Notes: generated by a model not told the origin, from the sequence alone. A stretch of 64,000 bases of DNA from Lewinellaceae bacterium (GCA_020636315.1 JACJYA010000007.1:310001-374000), one strand, 5' to 3'. Shown: positions 1 through 9,150, counted from the first letter of the stretch. Translations and numbers: made by a program.

Positions 1-733
1 CTTTGGCGAAAACAGTTACCGGAACTTCTGAAACGGCACTGCAGGCCTCACGGAGATAGGGCAGGCTGAATTCCCGGTACTGCTCCGGGCTGAGGATGCC
101 TGCCCAGGAGTCAAAAAACTGGATCAGGTTGGCCCCATGCCTGGCCTTTTCCTTAACGTAGGCAATTATGGTTTGGGTGATCTTTCCCAGCAGGCGGTGG
201 GCGAGAGCCGGCTCCTGGTAAAGCAGTCGTTTAGCCCTGGAGAAAGTCTTGCTGCCACTGCCTTCCACCATATAGGCCATCAGAGTCCAGGGGGCTCCGG
301 AAAAGCCGATCAGCGGGACCCGCCCGGCAAGGTTCTTCCGGGTTACCTCCAGAGCCTCGTAAACATAGCCCAAACGGCCGGCTGCTTCTTCCCCGCTAAG
401 GAGGCGTTCAATATCTGTCTCCGAACGGATGGTTTCCGGAAAGAGGGGGCCTCTTTTTTCCACCATTTCATAGGATAGCCCCATGGCTTCCGGTATCACC
501 AGAATGTCAGAGAACAAAATGGCGGCATCGACGTCCAGCGCATCTACCGGCTGAATGGTCACCTCAGCAGCCAGCTCAGGGGTTTCCACCAGTTCCTTGA
601 ACCCGGATAATCTCTCGCGCACCGCCCGGTATTGTGGAAGGATGCGGCCGGCCTGCCGCATGAGCCAAACAGGAGGGCGTTCCACTGCTTCGCCCCGGAC
701 AGTGCGCAGCAAAAGGTCGTTTTTCAGTTCCAT
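1..733 (-). CDS. hemE: Uroporphyrinogen decarboxylase, C-terminus cut by window edge
   Basis: Decarboxylates the four acetate side chains of uroporphyrinogen III to give coproporphyrinogen III in cytosolic haem synthesis. About 244 residues are visible of the usual 340-350. The N-terminus reads MELKNDLLLRTVRGEAVERP and is followed by the family motif WLMRQAGR and then by the DAAILFSDILV strand. The ATG at 733-731 is chosen because the homology begins there. A TATGTTTG box on the same strand (745-738) ends only four bases before it, which suggests a very short or absent leader. The downstream neighbour lies outside the window. Confident from the RQAGR signature and overall sequence. Confidence 0.95.
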   Translation of the reverse strand, partial: MELKNDLLLRTVRGEAVERPPVWLMRQAGRILPQYRAVRERLSGFKELVETPELAAEVTIQPVDALDVDAAILFSDILVIPEAMGLSYEMVEKRGPLFPETIRSETDIERLLSGEEAAGRLGYVYEALEVTRKNLAGRVPLIGFSGAPWTLMAYMVEGSGSKTFSRAKRLLYQEPALAHRLLGKITQTIIAYVKEKARHGANLIQFFDSWAGILSPEQYREFSLPYLREACSAVSEVPVTVFAK

Positions 734-737
734 GCCG

Positions 738-745
738 CAAACATA
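738..745 (-). promoter_or_regulatory. Putative -7 promoter box of hemE
   Basis: Reads TATGTTTG on the minus strand, an exact fit to the Bacteroidota -7 consensus TAnnTTTG. It ends four bases upstream of the hemE ATG, so the transcript could start at or next to the start codon. No convincing -33 TTTG was seen at the expected distance. Confidence 0.5.
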
Positions 746-755
746 GGTAAAATTG

Positions 756-800
756 GTGGATTCGTGGATTCGTTATTCGTGTATCCGTTATTCGATTCGG
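756..800. repeat. Degenerate ATTCG word-repeat tract
   Basis: The gap between hemE and the symporter gene is filled with imperfect repeats of short words such as GGATTCGT, TTATTCGT and TCCGTTATTCG. It has no open frame of its own and resembles other word-repeat tracts in this window (about 44062-44135 and 57030-57145). Confidence 0.5.
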
Positions 801-905
801 AGCACGGCCCGGCCACTTGCTTTCTTCTTCAAGTTCCCAGATTTTCTCTATTTTGGGGTTCGCAAAAAACAGCGGCTCATTTTTTGAACACTATCAAAGC
901 GCATA

Positions 906-2327
906 ATGAAAAAAATACCTCTTCATTGGAAGATTATTATCGGACTGATATTGGGGATCATCTATTCACTGTTGTCCAGTTATCTCGGATGGAATAAATT
1001 CACCATCAACTGGATCGACCCTTTCGGCGTCATATTCATCCGGCTTCTGAAGTTTATCGCCGTGCCCCTGGTTTTATTTTCCATTATTGCCGGAGTATCT
1101 GCCCTTCCGGACCCCGCCAAACTGGGCCGCATGGGCGCCAAAACGCTATTTGCTTACCTGGTGACAACCGTGGCGGCCGTTTCAATCGGCCTGGTCCTGG
1201 TCAACACCCTGAAACCCGGCAACTACATTGAAGAAGGACAGCGCATAAAGAACCGCCTGAAATATGAAATATGGGCGAACGCCACCCCGGGCGGAAGAAT
1301 ACTGGATGGAAAAGATTTCCTTTCCAACCCGGAGTATGCCGCTCTGGCCCGTTCTGCTACGGAGGACATGAAAGCCGAAGAAGAAAATACTACCGTGGAA
1401 GAAAGGATGCGGGCGGCAGAACAATTCAAAGAACAGGGGCCCCTGCAGTTCTTTGTCGATTTCGTCCCCGACAACATATTCGCCGCTCTGAGCGATGGTG
1501 GGCGCATGCTTCAGGTGATCTTTTTCGGGATCTTTTTCGGGATCATGCTGCTCCTGGTGCCCGGAGAGAAGGCCGCCCCGGTCATCAACCTGATCAATGG
1601 GATCAATGAGGTATTTCTGAAAATGGTGGAGGTCGTCATGGAAGCGGCGCCCTTCTTCGTTTTTGCCCTGATGGCGGGCGTAATTGCCAAAATGGCGGAC
1701 ACGCCGGCAGAAGTCGTCGAGATCTTCAAGGGCCTGCTCAGTTATTCGGTAGTTGTCGTTCTGGGGCTGGCAATAATGATCTTTCTCTTCTACCCCGGCC
1801 TGATCACCTTACTGGTGCGCGGCCTTTCGTACAGTGAATTTTTCCGGCGGATCAGCCCTGCCCAGTTTCTGGCCTTTTCCACCAGTTCAAGCGCCGCTAC
1901 CCTACCGGTTACCATGGAATGCGTTCGCGACAATATTGGAGTTTCCCAGAACGTGACGAACTTCGTGCTTCCCATCGGGGCCACTGTCAATATGGACGGC
2001 ACCAGCCTGTATCAGGCGGTGGCTGTCGTCTTTCTGGCCCAGATGCACATGGTTGACCTCAACCTCAGCCAGCAGGTGACCATCGTGTTAACCGCCACGC
2101 TGGCCTCGATCGGCTCGGCGGCTGTACCCAGCGCCGGATTGGTTATGATGATCATCGTACTGCAATCCGTCGGCCTCAACCCGGCATGGATCGCCATCAT
2201 CTTTCCGGTTGACCGCATACTTGATATGTGCCGTACAGTGGTTAATGTTACCGGTGACGCCACTGTTTCCAGCCTCATTGCCCAGTCGGAGGGAGAACTG
2301 GAAGTAAGAACTGAACCGTTATTGTAA
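906..2327 (+). CDS. Dicarboxylate/amino acid:cation symporter (SLC1/DAACS family)
   Basis: Inner-membrane secondary transporter that couples uptake of glutamate, aspartate or C4-dicarboxylates to sodium or protons. The 473-residue protein has the hydrophobic pattern of the family. The diagnostic re-entrant loop motif AFSTSSSAATLPVT lies near residue 322 and NMDGTSLYQ near residue 361. A hydrophilic insert at about residues 100-190, rich in Glu and Lys, is longer than in GltP and lies in the loop region between early helices. A match to the eukaryote-like subgroup is possible, but the substrate cannot be read from sequence. Transcribed alone or with the next small gene, 31 bases downstream. 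Confidence 0.93.
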   Translation: MKKIPLHWKIIIGLILGIIYSLLSSYLGWNKFTINWIDPFGVIFIRLLKFIAVPLVLFSIIAGVSALPDPAKLGRMGAKTLFAYLVTTVAAVSIGLVLVNTLKPGNYIEEGQRIKNRLKYEIWANATPGGRILDGKDFLSNPEYAALARSATEDMKAEEENTTVEERMRAAEQFKEQGPLQFFVDFVPDNIFAALSDGGRMLQVIFFGIFFGIMLLLVPGEKAAPVINLINGINEVFLKMVEVVMEAAPFFVFALMAGVIAKMADTPAEVVEIFKGLLSYSVVVVLGLAIMIFLFYPGLITLLVRGLSYSEFFRRISPAQFLAFSTSSSAATLPVTMECVRDNIGVSQNVTNFVLPIGATVNMDGTSLYQAVAVVFLAQMHMVDLNLSQQVTIVLTATLASIGSAAVPSAGLVMMIIVLQSVGLNPAWIAIIFPVDRILDMCRTVVNVTGDATVSSLIAQSEGELEVRTEPLL

Positions 2328-2358
2328 AAGTATTTGATTAACCAAAACATAAAGATAT

Positions 2359-2889
2359 ATGAGTGAAAAACAGCTCCTTGGCATTGGTTCCCGCGTTCGG
2401 CACCCGGCTTACGGGGATGGGGCGGTCATCCGGCTCCACAAAGCCGCTTACGACGTATGCTTCATGCTTTACGGGATCAAACAGGTAGGCAAGGATTATG
2501 AAAAGTGGGAAATCATTGAGGCCGTCACTCCGGAAGAAGGAATTTCCTTTAATGAGATCGAAAAGTCGATGATCAAAGTACTCCGCTCTTTCTCCGACAT
2601 CACGGAGGAAGTCCCCCTCGGCAACCGCTGGGAAGGAGGCACGATGATCCTCCGGCCCGGCGAGGAAGGGCTGAAAGAAAAAGATTTACCGATTGAAACT
2701 TTTTTCCATAAGATCGTTATGGTAAGGGACCGGCTGCGGGTTATGGAGCAAAGGATCAACAGCTCAGGTCTTTCGGATGAAGAAAAGGTCAACCTGCAGC
2801 AGTACATCACCCGGATCTATGGAAGCCTGACCACCTTCAATATTCTCTTTAAGTACAAAGAGGACTATTTTTCGGGAGAAAAACCCTGA
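2359..2889 (+). CDS. Conserved hypothetical protein, 176 aa
   Basis: Not recognised as a characterised family. The N-terminal 40 residues (GIGSRVRHPAYGDGAVIRL) have the glycine-rich pattern of the small SH3-like or KOW-like barrels found at the ends of UvrD/PcrA and in CarD, so a nucleic-acid or protein-binding role is conceivable but unproven. The C-terminal half is predicted mainly helical and charged. No signal peptide or membrane segment. It begins 31 bases after the symporter stop and may share its transcript. Confidence 0.7.
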   Translation: MSEKQLLGIGSRVRHPAYGDGAVIRLHKAAYDVCFMLYGIKQVGKDYEKWEIIEAVTPEEGISFNEIEKSMIKVLRSFSDITEEVPLGNRWEGGTMILRPGEEGLKEKDLPIETFFHKIVMVRDRLRVMEQRINSSGLSDEEKVNLQQYITRIYGSLTTFNILFKYKEDYFSGEKP

Positions 2890-2980
2890 TCAGGATTAAT
2901 TCCGGCTTCTGAAAACAACAAAGGAAAAAAATTGAGGTTACCCAGATAAACGTATGATCGCTTAACGCACACCGGCAAAA

Positions 2981-3011
2981 GGCCCTGGCGCCTCCGCTGC
3001 GCCCCAGGGCC
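2981..3011. terminator. GC-rich hairpin, possible terminator
   Basis: GGCCCTGGCGC and GCGCCCCAGGGCC can pair around a short loop downstream of the 2359-2889 gene. There is no T-run after the stem, so a role in ending transcription is only suggested by position. Confidence 0.3.
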
Positions 3012-3107
3012 GAACTACCGGAAGGCCAAAAACCGCCTCACCGGAAACAGGTACAATTATTCTTAATTCGGTGTATCTTTTAGGGATTTTTTCAGTAAAA
3101 TGAAGTA

Positions 3108-4454
3108 ATGAAAAGGCGCGCGCAATCCTTTTTGACACTGGCAGTGGTTTTGATAACAGGGTGGGCTTCCTGTATCGTTGTTGAACACCCTTTCACCGGC
3201 CTTCCACCCGGCCCCTGGCGAGGTGTCCTGGAACTGGAACCCCGCACCCTGGCCACCAACCCGGAAGGCAAACCATTGCCACAGCTGTTGAACCTGGAGT
3301 TCGAGGAAGTTACCCAGGGAGAGTTGCCTTTTAATTTTGAGGTAAAATATACCGATGAGCAACACTTTTATATCGAACTCATCAATGGGGAGGAACGAAT
3401 AAAGATCGAGGACATCTTCATCGGCCGGGACCGGTCCACCGCAAAAGACACCGTGGTGATCAACCTTCCGGTTTATGATTCTTATTTAAGGGCTATCTTC
3501 GAAGAAGATGTAATGGAAGGAGAGTGGGTGGTCAATGACCGGGACAATTACAGCATCCCGTTTAAGGCCTATCAGGGGCAGAGCTACCGCTTCACCACCC
3601 TCAGAAAAGATCCGGTGATGGATGTGAGCGGCCGGTGGGAAGCCACTTTTGAGATCGATTCGGACAAGCCCTACAAAGCGATCGGAGAATTCGAACAGCA
3701 GGGCAACCATCTTTCCGGGACCTTCCTCACCGAAACCGGGGACTATCGCTTCCTGGACGGAACCATACAAAAGGACAAACTCTATCTGAGTTGTTTTGAC
3801 GGGGCCCATGCCTTTCTTTTCGAAGCGAAGATCCTTCCCGATAGCACCATGATCGGGTCTTTTCGTTCCGGAAAACACTACAAGGCCCTTTGGAAAGCCA
3901 GCGCCAACCCGGATTTCCAGCTTTCCGACCCCAATACGCTGACGCATCTCCGGCAGGGATTCGAAGGAATACAGTTCTCCTTTCCGAACCCTGAGGGCAA
4001 AATGGTATCTTTATCCGGCCCGCAGTATCAGGGAAAGGCCGTCCTGGTTCAGATCATGGGAAGCTGGTGCCCCAATTGCCGCGACGAAGCGGCCTTCCTG
4101 CAGGAATACCTTGACGAACACCCCGGGCAGCCGATTGAAGCCATTGGGTTATCTTTTGAACGATATCAGGACCCTGAAAAGGCTAAAAATGCCATTAAGT
4201 CGTTTAAAGAGGAGTTAGGGCTGGAGTACGAGATCCTCCTCGCGGGAAGTAGCGATAAAGAAGCCGTCAAAAAAGCTCTTCCTATGCTCAGCGAGGTGTT
4301 GGCCTTCCCCACTTTGATCATTATTGGCCCGGATGGAACCGTAAAACGCATACATACGGGCTTCACCGGGCCGGCCACCAGCGAATATGAATCATTTAAA
4401 GAGGAATTCGAATCCTATATCAACCAACTTCTTAAAGAATCGGAACAACAGTAA
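3108..4454 (+). CDS. TlpA-family thiol-disulfide oxidoreductase lipoprotein
   Basis: Envelope redox protein of 448 residues. Residues 1-22 form a lipoprotein signal ending in an ASC lipobox with Cys22. Residues about 30-280 are a beta-rich region that resembles the DUF4369-type front of Bacteroidota TlpA proteins. The C-terminal thioredoxin fold starts near residue 285 and holds the redox motif CPNC at 321-324 (context GSWCPNC) and the cis-Pro region AFPTLIIIGPDG. The likely role is reduction of disulfides in periplasmic or cytochrome c partners; the partner is unknown. The next gene starts 21 bases downstream on the same strand and may be cotranscribed. Confidence 0.88.
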   Translation: MKRRAQSFLTLAVVLITGWASCIVVEHPFTGLPPGPWRGVLELEPRTLATNPEGKPLPQLLNLEFEEVTQGELPFNFEVKYTDEQHFYIELINGEERIKIEDIFIGRDRSTAKDTVVINLPVYDSYLRAIFEEDVMEGEWVVNDRDNYSIPFKAYQGQSYRFTTLRKDPVMDVSGRWEATFEIDSDKPYKAIGEFEQQGNHLSGTFLTETGDYRFLDGTIQKDKLYLSCFDGAHAFLFEAKILPDSTMIGSFRSGKHYKALWKASANPDFQLSDPNTLTHLRQGFEGIQFSFPNPEGKMVSLSGPQYQGKAVLVQIMGSWCPNCRDEAAFLQEYLDEHPGQPIEAIGLSFERYQDPEKAKNAIKSFKEELGLEYEILLAGSSDKEAVKKALPMLSEVLAFPTLIIIGPDGTVKRIHTGFTGPATSEYESFKEEFESYINQLLKESEQQ

Positions 4455-4475
4455 ACCAGAAATCAATTTGAAATC

Positions 4476-7181
4476 ATGAGCGCAAAGAACATTGCCATTG
4501 CTTATTGTGCAGATAATGAGCAAACCGTCAAACAAATCGAACAACAACTGAGCCTCTCCGGCTATCAATTCCAACATTTTGCCGGGACAAGATCCACTGC
4601 CAACCCCCCTCTTGCCGACCAGTTGCTGAACCAACCCAGCCCCATTCTTCTGATCGTCAGCGATAATTATCTCAAAGCGGCCCAATGTATGCACCATGGC
4701 CTCAAGTTGCTCCAGGAGAAAAGAAATCAGATACTGCCCGTAGTAATCGAAGGGATTTCCAAAGACGAACAGGCCGGAAAGCCCGTCAAAATACAGACCG
4801 ACTTCGAACGAGTCAGCGATATTATTCAATACATCAATTACTGGCAGGACCAGTATCTGGACCTGCGCCGTCAGAAAAGGCAGATACACGACCTCGATGA
4901 GGAAGCCTTCAATTCCCATTTGAAGATCATGCGGGAGATTTCAAGTGAAGCCGGAGAATTCCTGCGCGTGTTGAGAGGAATGAATTACCTCACCCACCAG
5001 CAACTTGTCGCAAATAGCTACGAGCAGTTCTTCAAATTCACCGATGACCAGGAAGGCTGGAACCGGTTCAAGTCAAAAGCCGCCGCTTCACTGGCGGCTA
5101 CTCCCCCTCCGCCGGTTTTTGAGGAAGAACCCGCTGCCCCGCCTGCCGTTGAAGAGGAAAAAACAGAGGCCGCACCGGAAGCTCCCGCCCCCTCCACTGA
5201 AGCAGAAAAAACCATTGAAGAGCCGCCGGCCCCGGATATTTCTGATATCCCGGGAATAAGCCAGTTGGAAGAACCCCAACCGGAAAAGACAGAAACGCCG
5301 CTTCCGGAGGAAGCACCCCACCTCATTGAAGCAGAAGAAGAAGCTCCCGCCATAGAGTCCAATCTCGAGAAAGAAGTCGCCGAGGCGATTGCCTCAGGCA
5401 TGGAAGAAGTGGCAGAAGAGCCACCGGTATCCGAAGAAATGCCGGAAGAAGAGGTTGAAGAGGAAGAAGAGAAAATCGAAGTGGAGGATGAAAATGAAGA
5501 GGAACCCTTCTATCTCGACGACGACGAGGATGACGCTCTGACGGAGGAGGAAGAAGAAGACCAGGTTTCTGTCCTGATCGAGGAATCTCTTGAATATTTC
5601 AATACCAATCAGGTTCAGGAAGGACTGGCATTTATGGCCCAGGCCGTTGAGGAGAACCCCGACAGCAATTACCTCAGGCACCACTACGCTTTAATGCTGG
5701 CACAGCGTGCCCAGGATTACCGTTCTGCCCGGGAAGCGCTGGAGCCGGTAGTGAAAGCAGAACCCGATAATGAGGACGCCCTGTACCTCATGGGCGAACT
5801 CAATGAACTTCTCGAAGATTTCGAAGCCGCCCGAAAATATTATCTCAGGCTGATCGGCGCCAACTCCAAATACCCCAATGCCTCTTACCGCCTGGGAATG
5901 ATCCTGGCCGCCCATTTTGAAGGGGAACAGAAAGCGGCCTCCAAATACCTCCGGAAAGCGATCAAACTGGATGAAAAAAACGCAGATGCCTGTTACCAGT
6001 ATGCCCTGATCCTCAATGAGGCCATTGGAAAACCCAAAAAGGCGATCAAATACCTGAAACAAACCCTCGATATCGACCCACAGCACCCCTTTGCCAATTA
6101 TGACCTGGCACTGGTCTATTACCAGTTAGGGCAGCGGACAAAAGCAAAAAGGGCCTATGCCCGGGCCATAGCGGTCAATCCGGAACTACACACTCCGGAA
6201 AACGACCTCGCCTTCCGGGAACAAGCGCCTTCGCCTGCCATTTCGGGCGTCGAACATGATACCATCGAGGCCCTCAGGGAAAACATCAACCGGCTCGAAG
6301 AACTGCTCAGAGCAAGAGAGGAGGAGGCTGAGGTGCTTCGCCAGGAAATGGAGGAAGAAGAAAAGGAGGCTGAATTACAACCGGATGCAGGTAAGACGGT
6401 GCTAATCACGGGAGCTACTTCCGGCATAGGAAAAGCGACGGCGGAATTGTTTGCCCGCAACGGTTATAAAGTCATCATCACCGGCCGGCGCGCCAAGCGG
6501 CTCGAGAGCCTGAAAGCCAGGTTCCATGAAGAGTTTGATGCTGATGTTCTCGCCATAGCTTTTGATGTCAGAGATGAGGCTGCCGTTACCGAAGTAATGG
6601 AAAAGCTGGGAGAAAAAGGTATGGAGGTGGATATTCTGATCAATAATGCCGGCAAGGCAAAAGGCCTGGCTCCCATTCACGAAGGCAAACTGGAGCACTG
6701 GGAAGAAATGATCGACACCAACCTGAAAGGGCTTTTGTACATGACCCGGGCGATTTCTCCGGGAATGGTAAAACGCCGGAGCGGGCACATCATCAATGTG
6801 AGCTCAACTGCCGGTAAGGATGTTTATCCCAATGGGAATGTCTATTGCGCCACTAAAGCCGCTGTGGATGCCCTGACCAAAGCCATGCGCATGGACCTGC
6901 ACCAGCATAATGTGCGGGTCAGCATGGTCAGCCCGGCTCATGTGGAAGAAACGGAATTTGCCCTGGTCCGTTTTGACGGCGATGAGAAAAAAGCCCGGAT
7001 TTATGAAGGGTTCAAACCGCTTTCCTCCAGTGATGTAGCGGAAGCCATATTCTTCATGGCCACACGCCCGGCCCACGTCAATGTCCTGGATATTACCCTG
7101 CAGGGGTCCCAACAGGCCAGCAGTACCATGATAGACCGTTCAGGCAGGGAAAAGTTCGGAGAAGAAGAGGAAGAGGATTAA
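4476..7181 (+). CDS. TIR-like / acidic linker / TPR / coiled coil / short-chain dehydrogenase fusion
   Basis: A 901-residue multidomain protein. Residues 1-125 look like a TIR domain: a first strand NIAIAYCADN, and VSDNYLKAAQC at 61-71, which resembles the TIR motif S.nYl.S.wC..E. The position of the NADase glutamate is taken by His74, so NAD cleavage is doubtful. A helical stretch follows to about 205, then a very acidic Pro/Glu linker at 206-362. TPR-like helical repeats span about 365-575 and a coiled coil about 593-635. A complete SDR domain occupies 638-890 with TGATSGIG (645-652), NNAG (723-726), Ser777, Tyr790 and Lys794. The SDR part resembles YdfG-type NADP-dependent 3-hydroxy acid dehydrogenases. 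No signal peptide, so probably cytosolic. The TIR assignment is less certain than the TPR and SDR assignments. Confidence 0.85.
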   Translation: MSAKNIAIAYCADNEQTVKQIEQQLSLSGYQFQHFAGTRSTANPPLADQLLNQPSPILLIVSDNYLKAAQCMHHGLKLLQEKRNQILPVVIEGISKDEQAGKPVKIQTDFERVSDIIQYINYWQDQYLDLRRQKRQIHDLDEEAFNSHLKIMREISSEAGEFLRVLRGMNYLTHQQLVANSYEQFFKFTDDQEGWNRFKSKAAASLAATPPPPVFEEEPAAPPAVEEEKTEAAPEAPAPSTEAEKTIEEPPAPDISDIPGISQLEEPQPEKTETPLPEEAPHLIEAEEEAPAIESNLEKEVAEAIASGMEEVAEEPPVSEEMPEEEVEEEEEKIEVEDENEEEPFYLDDDEDDALTEEEEEDQVSVLIEESLEYFNTNQVQEGLAFMAQAVEENPDSNYLRHHYALMLAQRAQDYRSAREALEPVVKAEPDNEDALYLMGELNELLEDFEAARKYYLRLIGANSKYPNASYRLGMILAAHFEGEQKAASKYLRKAIKLDEKNADACYQYALILNEAIGKPKKAIKYLKQTLDIDPQHPFANYDLALVYYQLGQRTKAKRAYARAIAVNPELHTPENDLAFREQAPSPAISGVEHDTIEALRENINRLEELLRAREEEAEVLRQEMEEEEKEAELQPDAGKTVLITGATSGIGKATAELFARNGYKVIITGRRAKRLESLKARFHEEFDADVLAIAFDVRDEAAVTEVMEKLGEKGMEVDILINNAGKAKGLAPIHEGKLEHWEEMIDTNLKGLLYMTRAISPGMVKRRSGHIINVSSTAGKDVYPNGNVYCATKAAVDALTKAMRMDLHQHNVRVSMVSPAHVEETEFALVRFDGDEKKARIYEGFKPLSSSDVAEAIFFMATRPAHVNVLDITLQGSQQASSTMIDRSGREKFGEEEEED

Positions 7182-7220
7182 GCGTTGACGGTGAACTGTT
7201 GGCGCTTTCGGGTTGCGGAG

Positions 7221-7240
7221 CGGCTGAAAAACAACAGCCG
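7221..7240. terminator. Hairpin between convergent genes
   Basis: CGGCTG at 7221-7226 pairs with CAGCCG at 7235-7240 across an A-rich loop. It sits between the stops of two convergent genes. The stem is short and there is no clear T-run. Confidence 0.3.
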
Positions 7241-7241
7241 T

Positions 7242-7781
7242 TCAGAGGCCCTCCTTTCTGGCAAGGAATAAAGCCCGGAACTCCGTTGCTTCTTCCGGCT
7301 TGATCCTTCCGCTGAGGATGAGCCGCATTTCCCGGCGCTTAGAGGCGCTGTCATATCTTTGTTGCTCGATCTCGGTCAGGGGCACCACCTGCGGGACGGG
7401 TTGAGGACGGCCTTCTTCATCCATCCCGACAAAAGTGTAGTAAGCATGGTTGCACCGCCGGGGGTTCCCTCCTTTGATATCATTGGCAAAAACTTCGACA
7501 TGGATCTCGACGGAGGTGCGGAAAGCTCTGGTTACTGTTGCTTCCAGGGTGATTACATCTCCCAACTTGATGGGTTTCTGGAAGGATACGTTGTCAACAG
7601 AAGCAGTAACGACATGGGCCTCGCAATGCTTGCCTGCGCAGATGCCGGAGGCTATATCCATCCACCTCAACAGGTTACCCCCCATCAGGTTGCCCATGGG
7701 GTTGGTATCATTAGGCATGACCATTTCCGTCATTATAGTGCGGGATTCACTGACCTTCTTCGGTTTTATTTCCTGGCTCAT
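7242..7781 (-). CDS. Acyl-CoA thioesterase, hot-dog fold
   Basis: Hydrolyses acyl-CoA thioesters in the cytosol. The 179-residue protein has the YciA/ACOT-type signature: TEMVMPNDTNPMGNLMGGNLLRWMD runs from residue 18, with the catalytic Asn/Asp region and the central hot-dog helix beginning at GNLMGG. VTASVDNVSFQKPIKLGDV follows as the second conserved block. The chain length preferred cannot be read. It shares strand and close spacing with the hypothetical gene and lipB upstream (9-base gap to 7791), so the three probably form one transcript linked to fatty-acyl metabolism. Confidence 0.9.
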   Translation of the reverse strand: MSQEIKPKKVSESRTIMTEMVMPNDTNPMGNLMGGNLLRWMDIASGICAGKHCEAHVVTASVDNVSFQKPIKLGDVITLEATVTRAFRTSVEIHVEVFANDIKGGNPRRCNHAYYTFVGMDEEGRPQPVPQVVPLTEIEQQRYDSASKRREMRLILSGRIKPEEATEFRALFLARKEGL

Positions 7782-7790
7782 GCGGCTGTT

Positions 7791-8195
7791 TTATCGGATC
7801 ATAACCCCTTTCCGGTTGATGAAGGGGATCTTGGTGAAGTTTTCCTCTACAATACTTCCGTTGACAAATATGTACTTTTTATCATACATATAATCATCGT
7901 GCACGAAACTGACCCAGTATTCGTTGGTCAGCCCGAATAACTTTACCTGAATGGGTTCTATCTGAACAACAGAAAGCGGAGGGATCTCTTCAAAAAAGTG
8001 GCGGAGGATCGTCGTTTTCATTTTTTCTCCCTCCACTTCACCATAACCTTTTGAGTTGATCAGTACATTGGAAATGGGCTCTTCCTTGAGGTTGATCAGA
8101 TACGTATCCCAGAGTTCTTCATCAATGGTAATATCTCTCGGCACCACGGCAATGGCGATGTCTTCTACTTTCAAGTTGGGTATATCTTTCATCAT
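7791..8195 (-). CDS. Conserved hypothetical protein, 134 aa
   Basis: Function not recognised. The ORF extends upstream to a TTG at 8258 inside lipB, but two ATG codons at 8195 and 8192 (MMKDIPNLKVED) are better starts and avoid the overlap. The protein is soluble and mixed alpha/beta, with a run of acidic and aromatic residues around SFVHDDYMYDKKYIFVNG. It lies between lipB and the thioesterase on the same strand. Confidence 0.65.
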   Translation of the reverse strand: MMKDIPNLKVEDIAIAVVPRDITIDEELWDTYLINLKEEPISNVLINSKGYGEVEGEKMKTTILRHFFEEIPPLSVVQIEPIQVKLFGLTNEYWVSFVHDDYMYDKKYIFVNGSIVEENFTKIPFINRKGVMIR

Positions 8196-8238
8196 AATCC
8201 TGAACGCAAAATTGAGGCATCCCCTTATTGCTGAGAGG

Positions 8239-8952
8239 TTATTGCCCTGTAAACTCAAAACCGAACAAGACGGCGAAATGCTGCCGAAGCTTGTCTTTCA
8301 CTTCATCGAGGGGAATCTCCCGGCCCATTTCCCGGGCCAGAGAAGTAACGCCTTTATCCTTTTCGTCAATCCCGCAGGGGATGATATTTTCAAAGTGGGA
8401 AAGCTGTGTATTCACATTAAAGGCAAACCCATGCATGGTGACCCAACGGCTGAGGTGAACGCCTATGGCGCATATCTTCCGCTTGGGCAATTGGCCTGTT
8501 GCCTCCAGCCAAACTCCGGTATAGCCCTTTTCCCGCCCCCCTTCCAGGCCGTATTCGGCAATCGTCCGGATAATGGCTTCTTCAAGGTATCGGACATATT
8601 TGTGCACATCTGTAAAAAAGCAATCCAGGTCAAAGATCGGGTAACCTACTAGTTGCCCCGGCCCATGGTAGGTAATATCCCCACCCCGGTTGATCCTGAA
8701 AAACTCAAAACCTTCCCGATTCAACCCTTCTTCATCCAGCAGCAGGTTGTCCATCGAACCGCTCTTTCCCAGGGTATAGACGGGGGGATGCTCACAGAAA
8801 AGCAGGTAATGAAGCTGTTCCTCCTGTTGTCCGGGTTCCAGCTTTCTATTACGCAACTTTCTGTCCACCAGCTCCTTAAGTTTTCCCTCCTGGTAATCCC
8901 AGGCTTTTTTATAAGGAATCAGTCCAAGGTCTTGAAATACAACTTTCTGCAT
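8239..8952 (-). CDS. lipB: Octanoyl-[acyl-carrier-protein] transferase
   Basis: Moves octanoyl from ACP to the lipoyl domains of 2-oxoacid dehydrogenases and GcvH, the first step of endogenous lipoate synthesis. The motif RGGDITYHGPGQLVGYP is diagnostic and includes the active-site region. A second block, KICAIGVHLSRWVTMHGFAFN, contains the catalytic Lys, and the conserved Cys is in the IIPCGI segment. The ATG at 8952 (MQKVVFQDLG) is preferred to a TTG at 8961. A TACCTTTG promoter-like box sits 17 bases upstream of it. Length 237 residues is normal. Confidence 0.95.
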   Translation of the reverse strand: MQKVVFQDLGLIPYKKAWDYQEGKLKELVDRKLRNRKLEPGQQEEQLHYLLFCEHPPVYTLGKSGSMDNLLLDEEGLNREGFEFFRINRGGDITYHGPGQLVGYPIFDLDCFFTDVHKYVRYLEEAIIRTIAEYGLEGGREKGYTGVWLEATGQLPKRKICAIGVHLSRWVTMHGFAFNVNTQLSHFENIIPCGIDEKDKGVTSLAREMGREIPLDEVKDKLRQHFAVLFGFEFTGQ

Positions 8953-8969
8953 TTTTTCCAAATGTGGCG

Positions 8970-8977
8970 CAAAGGTA
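8970..8977 (-). promoter_or_regulatory. Putative -7 box of lipB
   Basis: TACCTTTG on the minus strand matches TAnnTTTG and lies 17 bases before the lipB ATG. The -33 region is weak. Confidence 0.45.
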
Positions 8978-9150
8978 AAGATTCTGCATTAAAATCTGGC
9001 ACCGGTTGTAAAAAAGATAACCAGCCGAAAAATATTACTTTGTCCATGAGAAGGGGAATCAACAAAAATGAATTAACTTAGTGATGCTTCTAACCCTTCT
9101 ACTCAAAAGAACAGGCCCTCCCCCTCCATTGCTTAAGAAAAAATTGACCA

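Noticed and set aside
137..478. Plus-strand 113-residue frame at the left edge
   Set aside because: It is the shadow of hemE, which explains the region with strong family motifs on the minus strand.
5018..5401. Long minus-strand frames over the acidic linker of the TIR-TPR-SDR gene
   Set aside because: They are products of GAA/GCC-rich codons read in the opposite direction and show Ser/Ala/Gly bias without any family pattern.
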